This document shows, one piece after another, positions 35,066 to 43,795 of a stretch of DNA of 64,000 nt. The stretch is taken from the NCBI RefSeq assembly GCF_000427785.1, contig NZ_ATYR01000030.1:16134-80133 (forward strand), read 5' to 3'. The translations under genes were made by a program, and so were the position numbers. The stretch is from Massilia alkalitolerans DSM 17462. Its GTDB lineage: Bacteria > Pseudomonadota > Gammaproteobacteria > Burkholderiales > Burkholderiaceae_D. The notes below the pieces were generated by a model. The model was not told where the DNA came from. It made no database searches and was given only the letters and a program-made list of their open reading frames with translations. Each line of letters opens with the position of its first letter. Positions within the stretch are counted from its first letter, which is position 1.

Positions 35066-35760
35066 TTGCGGTCCAGACTCAGGGTATACAGCGTGAGCGT
35101 CAGTCGCGCGGCCGGGTACGCTTCCACGTCGAGCTGCGCCCTGCCCCAGAACAGGCGGGTGGGCATCGCTTCGAGCGCGCTCATGTAATCGACCATGTCG
35201 AGGTAATTGCCGCGCACGGTGACTTCGACGCCGTGGCGGTACAGCAGCACCGGGGCGGGCGCCTGGCCGGACGTCGCGGCGCTGCTTTCGGCGGCAGGCG
35301 GCGCCAGAGTCCCCGCCGCCTGTGCGCCCAGCGAGGACATCGATTCGACCGGCAGCGTGCGCATCGACACCAGCTTCAGGCGTGCGTTGGCGCGCAGGAT
35401 GGTATCGACCAGCGGCGCCATGCGCTCGGGCGGCACCAGGCCGTGCTCCATGGCCAGCAGCGAGTCGCCCAGCGCGGCGGTTTCCTGCTGGATGGCCTGC
35501 AGTTTCTCGCGCGCCGGCGCGTCCGGATCGACCTGGAAGGCCTGGACCCTGGCGGCGATTTCGCCGTCCATGCCGATCAGGTTGTTTTGCTGCTGGCTGA
35601 TCTGGCGGCGCAGCAGGTCCTGTTCGCGGTAGATCGGTCCCAGCACCATGCTGTGGCCGATGAAAACGATCACTGCGGCGACGGCCGCGAACAGCAGGCC
35701 GCGCTCGCGCAGCGTGAGCGCATCGATGCGCGCCATCAGTGCGAGGACGCGCGCCTTCAT
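35050..35760 (-). CDS. mshJ: MSHA biogenesis protein MshJ (PilO-like)
   Basis: 236 aa from ATG 35760, overlapping the previous gene as ATGA. Short cytoplasmic start, one membrane helix (about 22-40), a coiled-coil region (QDLLRRQISQQQNN onward), and a periplasmic ferredoxin-like domain. PilO/GspM-type alignment-complex subunit. The longer open frame to 36015 is a shadow. Confidence 0.88.
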   Translation of the reverse strand: MKARVLALMARIDALTLRERGLLFAAVAAVIVFIGHSMVLGPIYREQDLLRRQISQQQNNLIGMDGEIAARVQAFQVDPDAPAREKLQAIQQETAALGDSLLAMEHGLVPPERMAPLVDTILRANARLKLVSMRTLPVESMSSLGAQAAGTLAPPAAESSAATSGQAPAPVLLYRHGVEVTVRGNYLDMVDYMSALEAMPTRLFWGRAQLDVEAYPAARLTLTLYTLSLDRKWMKL

Positions 35761-36404
35761 ATGCGCGGCTCCTCGGGAACCGATTGCAGGCTGAATTCGA
35801 CCCAGGGTACGGCTGCCACGTCGGGCTTGCCGTCGGCGCCGGCCGTGTCCACCTTCGCCGGCTGGCTGATCGACAGGCTGGCGAAGGATTTGCCCTGCAT
35901 CAGCGGTTCGCCGGTCAGGCGCGCCAGGTAGCCTGGCACCGTGGCCGGGTCCGTGGTACGGCCGCGGATGCCGATGTCCCTGCCGCCGCCCGAGACGCTC
36001 ACCCCGGTGAGCCACAGGCCGGCGATGCTCTGGCGCGCCAGGGCCTTGAAGTAGCCGGCATAGCCGGCCGTGTCGCCCAGCTCGCCGCGCTCGATCACGC
36101 GCGAGATGTCGCGCAGCGCGGCCAGCTGGGCCTGGGCCTCGGCGATCTCGGCGTCGAGGTCCTTGTTCTTCTGGCGCGGTGCGAAGTCGAGGTTCACGCT
36201 GGCCAGGCGCGCCTGCTTGCGCTCCAGTTGCACGGCGCCGGCGCGGGCCTGCGCCTGCAGGCTGGCGGTCTGCATCCGGCCGTAGCTGGCCAGCGCGGCG
36301 ATGCCGCCCACCAGCACCAGCAGCGACAGCGCCATCGTGGCCGCGGTAAAGACCTTCTTTTGCGGCTGGAACGCCGGGTTGAACAGGTTGATCTGCTGGC
36401 TCAT
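35757..36404 (-). CDS. PilN-like MSHA biogenesis protein (MshI2)
   Basis: 215 aa. Starts MSQQINLFNPAF, the PilN/GspL-type cytoplasmic peptide that binds the PilM-like partner, then a membrane helix (about 20-40), a coiled coil (about 45-95) and a small periplasmic domain. ATGA overlaps on both sides. Partner of the upstream MshI. Confidence 0.88.
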   Translation of the reverse strand: MSQQINLFNPAFQPQKKVFTAATMALSLLVLVGGIAALASYGRMQTASLQAQARAGAVQLERKQARLASVNLDFAPRQKNKDLDAEIAEAQAQLAALRDISRVIERGELGDTAGYAGYFKALARQSIAGLWLTGVSVSGGGRDIGIRGRTTDPATVPGYLARLTGEPLMQGKSFASLSISQPAKVDTAGADGKPDVAAVPWVEFSLQSVPEEPRI

Positions 36405-37336
36405 GGCGCCGCCTCCGTGCGCAGCGCGGCGCCCAGCGGGATGAAGAAGCGCCCCTGCACGGCCTGGTCCTGCAGCTCGGGCGTGCGCCCCAGGTCGAAG
36501 ACCGAGGCCAGGTCGAGGGTCTCGACCGGGGTGTACAGGTTGCTCGACAGGTAGTCGTCCAGGCCGCTCACCTTGCTGGGCCCGAGCACCAGCTTGGCAA
36601 TGCTGATGAAGGAATACTGGCGCTCGAAGTTGTCGAGCGAGCGCTGCAGCTCGAGGGTGATGCGGTCGAAGCTGGCGTGCTTGCGCTCGTGGTCGGGCTC
36701 GAGCAGCTGGTCGAGCGTGACGTCGATCCGGCGCGACAGGTAGAGCTCGCCACGCCAGGTCACGGTCAGGAGGCCGCCTTCGGCGCCGAACGAGAGCATG
36801 GCCACACCGCGGTTTTCGGGCGCGATCAGTGCCGAGATATTGCGCTGCGCCATTTCCGGGATGTCGATGACTTCCAACCCGATCTTCGCATCCAGGAACA
36901 ATTGCTGGCGCGGTTTGATGACGGTATTGCGCGCCGCCACCACGAACACCGACTGCTGGGCACGCACCTGGCCGGCGTCGACCGGGATGTCGAGCACGTC
37001 GACGGTGGCCTCAAGGACCGGGAAATCGAGGATGTCCTTCAGGCGCCAGCGCACTGCGGTCTTCAACTCTTCGCGCGGCACGTTCGGCGCTTCGAGGTTG
37101 ATGAGCTGGTATTCGCCCGGCCCGAGCAGGGTCAGGCAGCGGTAGGCATGCGCCTGGCCCTCGCGCGCGGCCTTTTCCAGCACGGCCGCATCCGGCTTGC
37201 CCGGCAAGAAATGAGCAAAGCGCACGGAAGGCATGCCTTCAGCGACCGGCTTGACGCTGGTCGCGGCCACGCCATCCGCCAGGACGGCGATGGTCAGCCA
37301 GCCATCTTTTTTCTTTGCTCTTTTAAAGAAACGCAT
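36401..37336 (-). CDS. mshI: MSHA biogenesis protein MshI (PilM-like)
   Basis: 311 aa cytoplasmic actin/FtsA-fold protein without a membrane segment. KDGWLTIAVLADGVAA, EELKTAVRWRLKDILDFP and MLSFGAEGGLLTV match PilM/MshI. It heads the mshI-N operon, with a TATAAT 41 bp upstream and no good Shine-Dalgarno. Confidence 0.88.
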   Translation of the reverse strand: MRFFKRAKKKDGWLTIAVLADGVAATSVKPVAEGMPSVRFAHFLPGKPDAAVLEKAAREGQAHAYRCLTLLGPGEYQLINLEAPNVPREELKTAVRWRLKDILDFPVLEATVDVLDIPVDAGQVRAQQSVFVVAARNTVIKPRQQLFLDAKIGLEVIDIPEMAQRNISALIAPENRGVAMLSFGAEGGLLTVTWRGELYLSRRIDVTLDQLLEPDHERKHASFDRITLELQRSLDNFERQYSFISIAKLVLGPSKVSGLDDYLSSNLYTPVETLDLASVFDLGRTPELQDQAVQGRFFIPLGAALRTEAAP

Positions 37337-37376
37337 GCACGGGATCGCGGAAATAATTCAATACGGCAAAGACTTG

Positions 37377-37382
37377 ATTATA
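37377..37382 (-). promoter_or_regulatory. Probable -10 box of the mshI-N operon
   Basis: TATAAT on the minus strand, lying inside an inverted repeat CTTGA-N6-TCAAG (37373-37388). A repressor bound to the repeat would block the promoter. No good -35. Confidence 0.45.
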
Positions 37383-37468
37383 TTCAAGCCGAGCTGGAAG
37401 CGATCACAAAAAAGTGGCCCCTGCCCTCAAAACTGGCAGTTTTCGCTCTGCTTTGCCACGTTTCGTTG

Positions 37469-37663
37469 TCAATACGGCGCGCGCAGGTAGATTAGCGGAC
37501 GCTTGGACTGGCCCTTGCCGCTGTCCGGGCGCGCTTCGCAGGTATAGGTGAAGGGGCCGCTGCGGTCGAAGAAGCGGCCGGCGGCGACCGCTCCAAGGAT
37601 GCCGATGGGGAGCTTCACGATGATCAGTTCGACCATCGTGAAGCCATGGGCGCGGCTGTTTGC
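37469..37663 (-). pseudogene. Remnant of a MSHA-type minor prepilin (mshC-like)
   Basis: In an otherwise empty 436-bp gap (37337-37772), the minus strand reads, after a stop at 37666, ANSRAHGFTMVELIIV followed by a hydrophobic stretch and AGRFFDRS. That is a type IV prepilin cleavage site (G-FTMVE, Glu at +5) and N-terminal helix. There is no start codon before the glycine: the only ATG (37636) falls after the cleavage site. The protein ends after about 60 residues (LIYLRAPY, stop 37469). The length is far below the usual 150-180. I read it as a gene with lost 5' end and internal deletion. The lysine and proline inside the hydrophobic helix also argue for decay. Confidence 0.65.
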
Positions 37664-37772
37664 TCAGGTAGGGGCGAGCGGAGACACGCGGTGCCGGGAA
37701 GCACGGATCAGTTGACGCCCGCCAACCACGCTATCGATTCGACGGCGCTTTCGCTGACAGGCGCTTCGTCCA

Positions 37773-38270
37773 TCAACCGCAGATGAATTTGCCGTTCGTA
37801 TCGGCGTTGTCCGTGTAGGTCGGAGCCTGGCCGAGAGCCGTTGGCGGGGTGTAGGTCACCGAGCAGGTGGCGGCATTCGCAGCGCTCACGCCCTTCGGAG
37901 CGACCGTCAGCCCGTTACCGGTAAAGGTGAACGTGAATTCGGTTTCGTTGAGGCCGGCGGCAGTGGCGAACGCGCGCGCGTTTGTCTGGGACGCAGAAGC
38001 CGGATAGCCATTGATCAGGGTAACAGTGGTGCCTTCCATATCCACCGTTCCGGTGGTGACATTGGCTACCAGCGCCTTCCCGTGGATCATTGCTGCTGCC
38101 GAAGTGAGCGAACCTTTCGCCGCTTTCAAGCTGGCGGCGCGTGCATCGCCACTCAAGTCGGCAAACTTCGGCAGCGCAGTCGCGGCCAGAATGCCCAGGA
38201 TGACGATCACGACGATCAGTTCGATCAGGGTGAAGCCGCCCTGCGCGCTCTTGCTGGAATACTTGTTCAT
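37773..38270 (-). CDS. mshA: MSHA pilin (major-pilin type)
   Basis: 165 aa type IVa-like prepilin. Short leader, cleavage site GG-FTLIELIVVIVILGILAATALPKFADL (Glu at +5), then a globular domain with Thr-rich strands and a C-terminal Cys pair (AATC ... FICG) that could form the disulfide loop. GGAGAG before ATG 38270. Whether it is MshA or the related MshB cannot be decided; as the only intact pilin with this size here, major pilin is most likely. Confidence 0.88.
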   Translation of the reverse strand: MNKYSSKSAQGGFTLIELIVVIVILGILAATALPKFADLSGDARAASLKAAKGSLTSAAAMIHGKALVANVTTGTVDMEGTTVTLINGYPASASQTNARAFATAAGLNETEFTFTFTGNGLTVAPKGVSAANAATCSVTYTPPTALGQAPTYTDNADTNGKFICG

Positions 38271-38316
38271 GTAATTCTCTCCGTTGAAGGTGTGCGGGTG
38301 AGCCCGCGGTCTTGAT

Positions 38317-38820
38317 TTATTTGGGCCCGGCGCCGACTTCGTCGATGACCAGTGCCCCGTGCTTACCGCTCCGCCCGCTTTCGGCCGGATGAGTCGAACT
38401 CGATAATTCTACCTTGAACTTAAGCAAGTTAGATGTCTCAGAAGAAAAAGTGTCGTTACTTAGCACATAATTCACGGTCCGATCCGTCCGGTCGAAGAAC
38501 CAGGCGCCGCGCCGCAACATCTCAGGGTCGGGCGAGTAGTATTCGCCGAGGTAATTGGCTGGCTGCCTGAGCAACCAGCTCATCGGATTTTCTTGCAATA
38601 GTTTTAATGCGGCGTCCTTGCCGGCCGCCGTGAGCAGCTGGGCCTCGCGCGCCGCCAGCGCCGTGCGCAGCGCGCCCACCACGTGGTAGGCGGCGGTCCG
38701 CTCCGATTGCGCACGCCACTCGAGCAGCCGGCCCAGCAGCACGCCCGCCAGCAGGCCCGTCACCACGACGCAGACCGCGAACTCGAAGCGGGTCGCCCCG
38801 CGCATGCGGGCGGGCAGCAT
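38317..38820 (-). CDS. Prepilin-like MSHA protein (MshF position)
   Basis: 167 aa. ATG 38820 overlaps the mshG stop (TGATG); a GTG three bases earlier is possible. The start has a degenerate prepilin-like site (RG-ATRFEFAV, Glu at +5) and one hydrophobic helix, then a mixed domain (WLLRQPANYLGEYY). Its position between mshG and the pilin gene is that of mshF in Vibrio. Name withheld because sequence similarity could not be checked. Confidence 0.75.
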   Translation of the reverse strand: MLPARMRGATRFEFAVCVVVTGLLAGVLLGRLLEWRAQSERTAAYHVVGALRTALAAREAQLLTAAGKDAALKLLQENPMSWLLRQPANYLGEYYSPDPEMLRRGAWFFDRTDRTVNYVLSNDTFSSETSNLLKFKVELSSSTHPAESGRSGKHGALVIDEVGAGPK

Positions 38821-40061
38821 CACTTGCCTCCGTGTAGCGCCGCCTTGCCGAGGTCCCAGATCGGCAGGAAGATGCCCAGCGCCAGGATCAGCACCATCAC
38901 ACCCAGGAAGGTGATCAGGATCGGTTCGATCTGGCTCGATAGGGTCTTGAGCTCGTAATCGACCTCGCGCTCGTACATCTGCGCGATCTCGTCCATCAGG
39001 TCGTCGAGCGAGCCGGACTCCTCGCCCACGGCGATCATCTGCAGCACGATCGGGGTGAACACATTGGCGGCGATCGAGGTGCGCAGGATGCTCTCGCCGC
39101 GCTCGACGCCGTCGCGCATCCCCTCGATGCGCGAGCTGAGGTAGGCGTTGTCGGCAGTCTGCGCGACCACCGTCAGGGCCTGCACGATCGGCACCCCGCT
39201 GCGGGTCGACAGCGCGAAGCTGCGGGCGAAGCGCGCCATGGTCGCCTTGTGGATGATCTTGCCGGCGATCGGCAGGCGCAGCTTGTGCTTGTCCCAGGCC
39301 AGACGACCCTTGGGCGTGGCCACCCAGGCCTTGAAACCGAACACGGCGCCGCCCAGCATGGCCGCCATCGCGGGCCAGTAGGCGACCGTGAAATTCGAGG
39401 TCGACAGCAGGATCCGCGTCATCAGGGGCAGCTCGGCATTGAAGGACTTGAACACCGCCGCGAACTGCGGAATCACGAACACGTTGACGATCACCATCGC
39501 GATCGCCATCGCGATCACGACGAAGGTCGGGTAGCGCATCGCGGTCTTGACCCGCTCGCGCATGTCGCGATCGAACTCGAGGTGGTCGAACAATCGCAGG
39601 AAGACTTCTTCCAGGCGGCCGGTCATCTCGCCCACCCGCACCATCGACAGGTAGAAGGTGTTGAACACCTTCGGATGGCGCGTCATCGCGCTTGAGAGTT
39701 CGCGGCCCGAATCGAGCGACTCGCGCAGGTCCCTGATCACCTTGCCGAAGGATTTGTTGATGGCCGATTCCTGCAGGCCCGCCAGGCCGCGCATGATCGG
39801 CACGCCGGACTTGAGCAGCGTATAGATCTGGCGGCTGAACAGCTGCACGTCCATCGAGGTGACCTTCTTTTCCTGCAGGCGCGCCAGCCAGCCTTCGCCG
39901 CCGTCCTTGGAGGCTGGGCCCTTGCGGCTGGGGTTGATCTCGATGGGCGTGGCGCCGCTGCCGAACAGCTGGTCGGCGACCGCGCCGCTGTCGGCGCCCT
40001 CGAGGATGCCCTGCAGCAGTTCGCCGGCGGCATTGCGCGCCTTGTAGGAAAAATAAGGCAT
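38820..40061 (-). CDS. mshG: MSHA inner-membrane platform protein MshG
   Basis: 413 aa GspF/PilC-family protein. MPYFSYKARNAAGELLQG start, two T2SF domains, and three to four membrane helices (about 175-200, 225-245, 380-400). LKSGVPIMRGLAGLQES and RSGVPIVQALTVVAQ are the paired family motifs. It works with the MshE motor. The start overlaps the mshE stop (TGATG). Confidence 0.93.
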   Translation of the reverse strand: MPYFSYKARNAAGELLQGILEGADSGAVADQLFGSGATPIEINPSRKGPASKDGGEGWLARLQEKKVTSMDVQLFSRQIYTLLKSGVPIMRGLAGLQESAINKSFGKVIRDLRESLDSGRELSSAMTRHPKVFNTFYLSMVRVGEMTGRLEEVFLRLFDHLEFDRDMRERVKTAMRYPTFVVIAMAIAMVIVNVFVIPQFAAVFKSFNAELPLMTRILLSTSNFTVAYWPAMAAMLGGAVFGFKAWVATPKGRLAWDKHKLRLPIAGKIIHKATMARFARSFALSTRSGVPIVQALTVVAQTADNAYLSSRIEGMRDGVERGESILRTSIAANVFTPIVLQMIAVGEESGSLDDLMDEIAQMYEREVDYELKTLSSQIEPILITFLGVMVLILALGIFLPIWDLGKAALHGGK

Positions 40062-41770
40062 CAGTCTTCGTACTGGTTACTGATGCGCATCGCTTCGGCG
40101 ATGGTGGTCCTGCCCTGCACCGCCAGGCTCACGCCATGGCGGCGCAGCGTCTCGCCGCCCATCTCGGCATGTGCCACCTTCAGGAAGTGCGAGGGATCCG
40201 GGTGGTTCGCCGCCTCGGTCACGGCGCGCGTCATCTCGAGCAGTTCATAGACGCCGGTACGGCCGCGGAAACCCGTGCCGTTGCAGTGCGAGCAGCCCTT
40301 GCCGTGGAAGAAGGACGTCGTGGCGGCGCGTTCGCCCAGTTCCGCGCGCAGCCAGTTGGTCTCCGCCGGCGTCGGCTGGTAAGGCGTGGAGCAGCTTTCG
40401 CAGATCACGCGCACCAGGCGCTGGGCCAGCACCGCCTGCAGCGAGCCGCCCACCATGTAGCGCGGCACCCCCATGTCCATCAGGCGCAGCGGCGTCGAGG
40501 CGGCGTCGTTGGTGTGCAGGGTCGAGAGCACCAGGTGGCCGGTCATGGCGGCGCGCAGGCCGATCTGCGCGGTCTCCTGGTCGCGCATCTCGCCGACCAG
40601 CACGATGTCCGGATCCTGGCGCAGCGCCGAGCGCAGCACGCGCGCGAACGAGAGCTCGATCTTGTCGTTGACCTGGACCTGGTTCACGCCCTTCAGGCGG
40701 TATTCGACCGGGTCCTCGACCGTGATGAGTTTTTTCTCCATCGAGTTCAGCTCGGACAGCGCGCTGTACAGGGTAGTCGTCTTGCCGCTGCCGGTGGGGC
40801 CGGTGACCAGCACCAGGCCGTTGGGACGCTGCACCAGCGCGCGGAAGCGCTCCACGATGCGTGCCGGCATGCCGATCGCGTCCAGGCGCAGCGTGGTGCC
40901 GCCCTGGTTCAGGAGTCGCATGACGACCGACTCGCCGTACTGGGTCGGCATGGTCGAGATACGCACGTCGATGCGCTGGTTGCGCACCTTGACCGCGAAG
41001 CGGCCGTCCTGCGGCAGGCGCTTTTCCGAGATGTCGAGGTCGGCCATCAGCTTGAGGCGCAGGGCCAGCGGCGTGGCCACCTTGATGTCGGCCTCGGTCT
41101 GCAGGTGCAGCACGCCGTCGATGCGGAAACGGATCTGCAGGCGCCCGTCCTGCGGCTCGATGTGGATGTCCGAGGCGCGCACCTGGGCCGCGTCGTCGAA
41201 CACCGACTGCAGCAGCTTGACGATCGGCGCCTCTTCCAGGCCCGGGTTGGCGGCCAGTGCGCCGAAGTCGATCGAGGTGTCGCCCAGGTCCTGCTCGACC
41301 TCGCGCGCCAGACCGGTGATCTCGCCGGTGCGGCGGTAGATGCGGTCGATCGCGCCCAGCACCTCGGTCTCGTTGACCACCGCCAGCTCGACGGTCTTGC
41401 GCAGCAGGCGCGCGATCTCGTCATAGGCGAACAGGTCGGTCGGGTCGGACACGCCTACCAGCAGGGTCTCGCGGCGGTCTTCCAGCACCAGGGCGCGGAA
41501 ACGGCGCGCGGCGGTTTCCGGCAGCAGGCGCACCAGCTCGGCGTTGATGTTGTAGAACTTGAGGTTGATGTAGGGGATGTTCAGCTGGCGCGCCAGCGCG
41601 CCCGAAATCTGGTCTTCGGTGACGAAGCCGCTCTCGACGAACACGCGGCCGAGCTTGCGCCCGGTACGCTTCTGGTCCGCGAGCGCCTGCTCGAGCTGCT
41701 CTTCCGACAGCAGTTTCTGCTGGATCAGCACCTCGCCGAGGCGAATTTTTTCCGGCCTTGCCATGAACAT
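40061..41770 (-). CDS. mshE: MSHA pilus extension ATPase MshE, c-di-GMP responsive
   Basis: 569 aa GspE/PilB-type motor. The N-terminal MshEN region has two tandem motifs, RLGEVLIQQKLLSEEQLEQ (about 10-28) and KLGRVFVESGFVTEDQISG (about 39-57). MshEN domains of this type are known c-di-GMP receptors, first shown for Vibrio MshE. Walker A GPTGSGKTT (about 325), Walker B IVLVGEMRD (about 394), and a four-Cys zinc site (CESC ... CSHC). First gene of the minus-strand msh group. In this window it offers a direct target for the GGDEF/EAL enzymes at 4262-7373. Confidence 0.94.
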   Translation of the reverse strand: MFMARPEKIRLGEVLIQQKLLSEEQLEQALADQKRTGRKLGRVFVESGFVTEDQISGALARQLNIPYINLKFYNINAELVRLLPETAARRFRALVLEDRRETLLVGVSDPTDLFAYDEIARLLRKTVELAVVNETEVLGAIDRIYRRTGEITGLAREVEQDLGDTSIDFGALAANPGLEEAPIVKLLQSVFDDAAQVRASDIHIEPQDGRLQIRFRIDGVLHLQTEADIKVATPLALRLKLMADLDISEKRLPQDGRFAVKVRNQRIDVRISTMPTQYGESVVMRLLNQGGTTLRLDAIGMPARIVERFRALVQRPNGLVLVTGPTGSGKTTTLYSALSELNSMEKKLITVEDPVEYRLKGVNQVQVNDKIELSFARVLRSALRQDPDIVLVGEMRDQETAQIGLRAAMTGHLVLSTLHTNDAASTPLRLMDMGVPRYMVGGSLQAVLAQRLVRVICESCSTPYQPTPAETNWLRAELGERAATTSFFHGKGCSHCNGTGFRGRTGVYELLEMTRAVTEAANHPDPSHFLKVAHAEMGGETLRRHGVSLAVQGRTTIAEAMRISNQYED

Positions 41771-41922
41771 CCCTTGTTGTTATTGCTTGCGTTGAATATT
41801 TTATGCCAGAACCTGTAGGAATTGACCTACGAAATTTACACGAGGCATGGAAAGTGTCGCCCTTTCGCCTTGATGAAATGGCATCGCGTGTAAGATGGCC
41901 AGGAAAAACGACAAGGAAGCCC

Positions 41923-42627
41923 ATGGAAGACACCCCCAGCTTGCGCCGTCGCGTCTACCTGATGCGTCATGGCAGCGTTACCTATTTCGACGAGACCGGC
42001 AAACCCTTCCTTCCCGAGACCGTCGCCCTGAACCCGGCCGGCCAGGCCCAGGCCGATGCCGCCGGCCTGGCCTTCCGCGAGGCCGGCGTGCGCTTCGACC
42101 GCGTCATCACCTCGGGCCTGCCACGCACCAATGAGACGGCGCAGCGGGTGCTGGCGGCGAGCGGGCAGGACATCGCGCCGGACGTATGGCCGGAGCTGCA
42201 CGAGATCCGCGGCGGGCGCCTGTCAGCCATCCCAACCCAGGAACTGCGGCGCGCCTTTACCGGCGCCTTCGAGGGCGTGGTCGATGGAGAGCAGCGCTTC
42301 CTCGGCGGCGAATCGGTCGGCGAGATGATGGACCGGGTCCATCCGGCGATCGCCCGCCTGCGCGCGCAGGACGACTGGGACACCGTGCTGCTGGTGCTGC
42401 ACGGGGGCGTCAATTGCGCCATCCTGTCGCTGGCCCTGACCGGGCAGCGCCTGTTCCTGGGCGGCCTGTCGCAGGCCGCCGGCTGCATCAATGCGCTCGA
42501 CGTCGGCGAGCACGCTGCCGACTGGGTGGTCCGCTTCGTGAACTACGTTCCCCCCGGCCCGCTGCAGCCGGAAGCGCGCGCCACCACCATGGAACAGCTG
42601 TTCGAGCAGTACCGCAAGGGCCGCTGA
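41923..42627 (+). CDS. Histidine phosphatase family protein
   Basis: 234 aa from ATG 41923 with AAGGA upstream; the longer frame from 41803 is unlikely. Phosphoglycerate-mutase-like fold: YLMRHGSVTY (catalytic His), ITSGLPRTNETA, ELHEIRGG, and LLVLHGGVNCAIL with the second His. Substrate unknown. It precedes an APH-like gene and an acyl-CoA dehydrogenase on the same strand, an arrangement common in Burkholderiales. Confidence 0.88.
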   Translation: MEDTPSLRRRVYLMRHGSVTYFDETGKPFLPETVALNPAGQAQADAAGLAFREAGVRFDRVITSGLPRTNETAQRVLAASGQDIAPDVWPELHEIRGGRLSAIPTQELRRAFTGAFEGVVDGEQRFLGGESVGEMMDRVHPAIARLRAQDDWDTVLLVLHGGVNCAILSLALTGQRLFLGGLSQAAGCINALDVGEHAADWVVRFVNYVPPGPLQPEARATTMEQLFEQYRKGR

Positions 42628-42708
42628 ATGCGTTCGTTCGCAAAGAAATAGCACGCCCGTACGCTTCGGGGCTAGAATAAAGAACAAACTTACAAGAGTG
42701 GAGACGCG

Positions 42709-43773
42709 ATGTACGAGGAAATGATGGGCACCAAGCCCGTGTCCGAACGCCAGCGCTTCGACGTCAACGCCCTCGGCGCCTGGCTTGCGGCGAATGTCGG
42801 GGACTACCCGGGCGGCAGCTTGGCAGTGGAACAGTTCAAGGGCGGCCAGTCCAACCCGACCTTCCGGCTCGCCGCCAGGGGCCGGCGCTACGTGCTGCGC
42901 ACCAAGCCCGGGCCGGCGGCCAAGCTGCTGCCTTCGGCCCATGCGATCGACCGCGAATTTCGCGTGATGCGGGCGCTGCATGGCGCCGGCTTTCCGGTTC
43001 CCCGCCAGTACGCGCTGTGCCTGGACGAAGCCATCATCGGCCGCGCCTTCTACGTGATGGAATGCGTCGAGGGGCGCGTCTTGTGGGATCAGTCGCTGCC
43101 CGGGATGTCGCCTTCCGAACGGGCCGCCATCTACGACGAGCAGAACCGCGTGATCGCCCAGTTGCACACGGTTGACTACGCGAGCATCGGCCTGGCCGAC
43201 TACGGCAAGCCGGGCAATTATTTCGCACGCCAGATCGAGCGCTGGACAAAACAGTACCAGGCCTCAGTCACGGAGCCGATCGAGGCCATGGAGCGCCTGA
43301 TCGAATGGCTGCCGCAGCACATCCCGCCGGGCGACGACACCAGCATCGTGCACGGCGACTACCGCCTCGACAACATGATCTTCCACCCGACCGAACCGCG
43401 CATACTGGCGGTGCTGGACTGGGAGCTGTCCACCCTCGGCCATCCGCTGGCCGATTTTTCCTACCACTGCATGAGCTGGCACATTCCGCCGGGGCGCTTT
43501 CGCGGCATCGCGGGCCTGGACCTGGAAGCGCTCGGCATTCCCTCGCTGGATGGCTACGTGGCGCGCTACTGCGAACGCACCGGCAAGACCCTGCGCGCCG
43601 AAGACTTCGATTTCTACCTGGCCTACAACATGTTCCGACTGGCCGGCATCATGCAAGGGATCATGAAGCGCTACGTGGACGGCACCGCGTCCAGTGCGCA
43701 GGCCCTCGAGAACGGCAAGGCCGCGCGGCCGATGGCCGAGATGGCGTGGCAGTTCGCCAGCCGCAGCCGCTGA
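42709..43773 (+). CDS. APH/ACAD10-like phosphotransferase family protein
   Basis: 354 aa kinase-fold protein of the aminoglycoside phosphotransferase superfamily. GGQSNPTFRL (glycine loop), YVLRTKP (Lys), VHGDYRLDNMIF (catalytic Asp) and LAVLDWELSTLGHPLADFSY (metal Asp). These proteins usually sit beside acyl-CoA dehydrogenases and resemble the kinase part of ACAD10/ACAD11, which in mammals handle 4-hydroxy acids by phosphorylation. A role in hydroxyacyl-CoA breakdown is thus plausible; antibiotic resistance is not indicated. Confidence 0.88.
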   Translation: MYEEMMGTKPVSERQRFDVNALGAWLAANVGDYPGGSLAVEQFKGGQSNPTFRLAARGRRYVLRTKPGPAAKLLPSAHAIDREFRVMRALHGAGFPVPRQYALCLDEAIIGRAFYVMECVEGRVLWDQSLPGMSPSERAAIYDEQNRVIAQLHTVDYASIGLADYGKPGNYFARQIERWTKQYQASVTEPIEAMERLIEWLPQHIPPGDDTSIVHGDYRLDNMIFHPTEPRILAVLDWELSTLGHPLADFSYHCMSWHIPPGRFRGIAGLDLEALGIPSLDGYVARYCERTGKTLRAEDFDFYLAYNMFRLAGIMQGIMKRYVDGTASSAQALENGKAARPMAEMAWQFASRSR

Positions 43774-43795
43774 TCCAACGACAGGAGGACAAGCC

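Noticed and set aside
42709..43773. Aminoglycoside resistance gene
   Set aside because: The APH fold is present, but the neighbours are acyl-CoA dehydrogenases and the motifs fit the ACAD10-like group.
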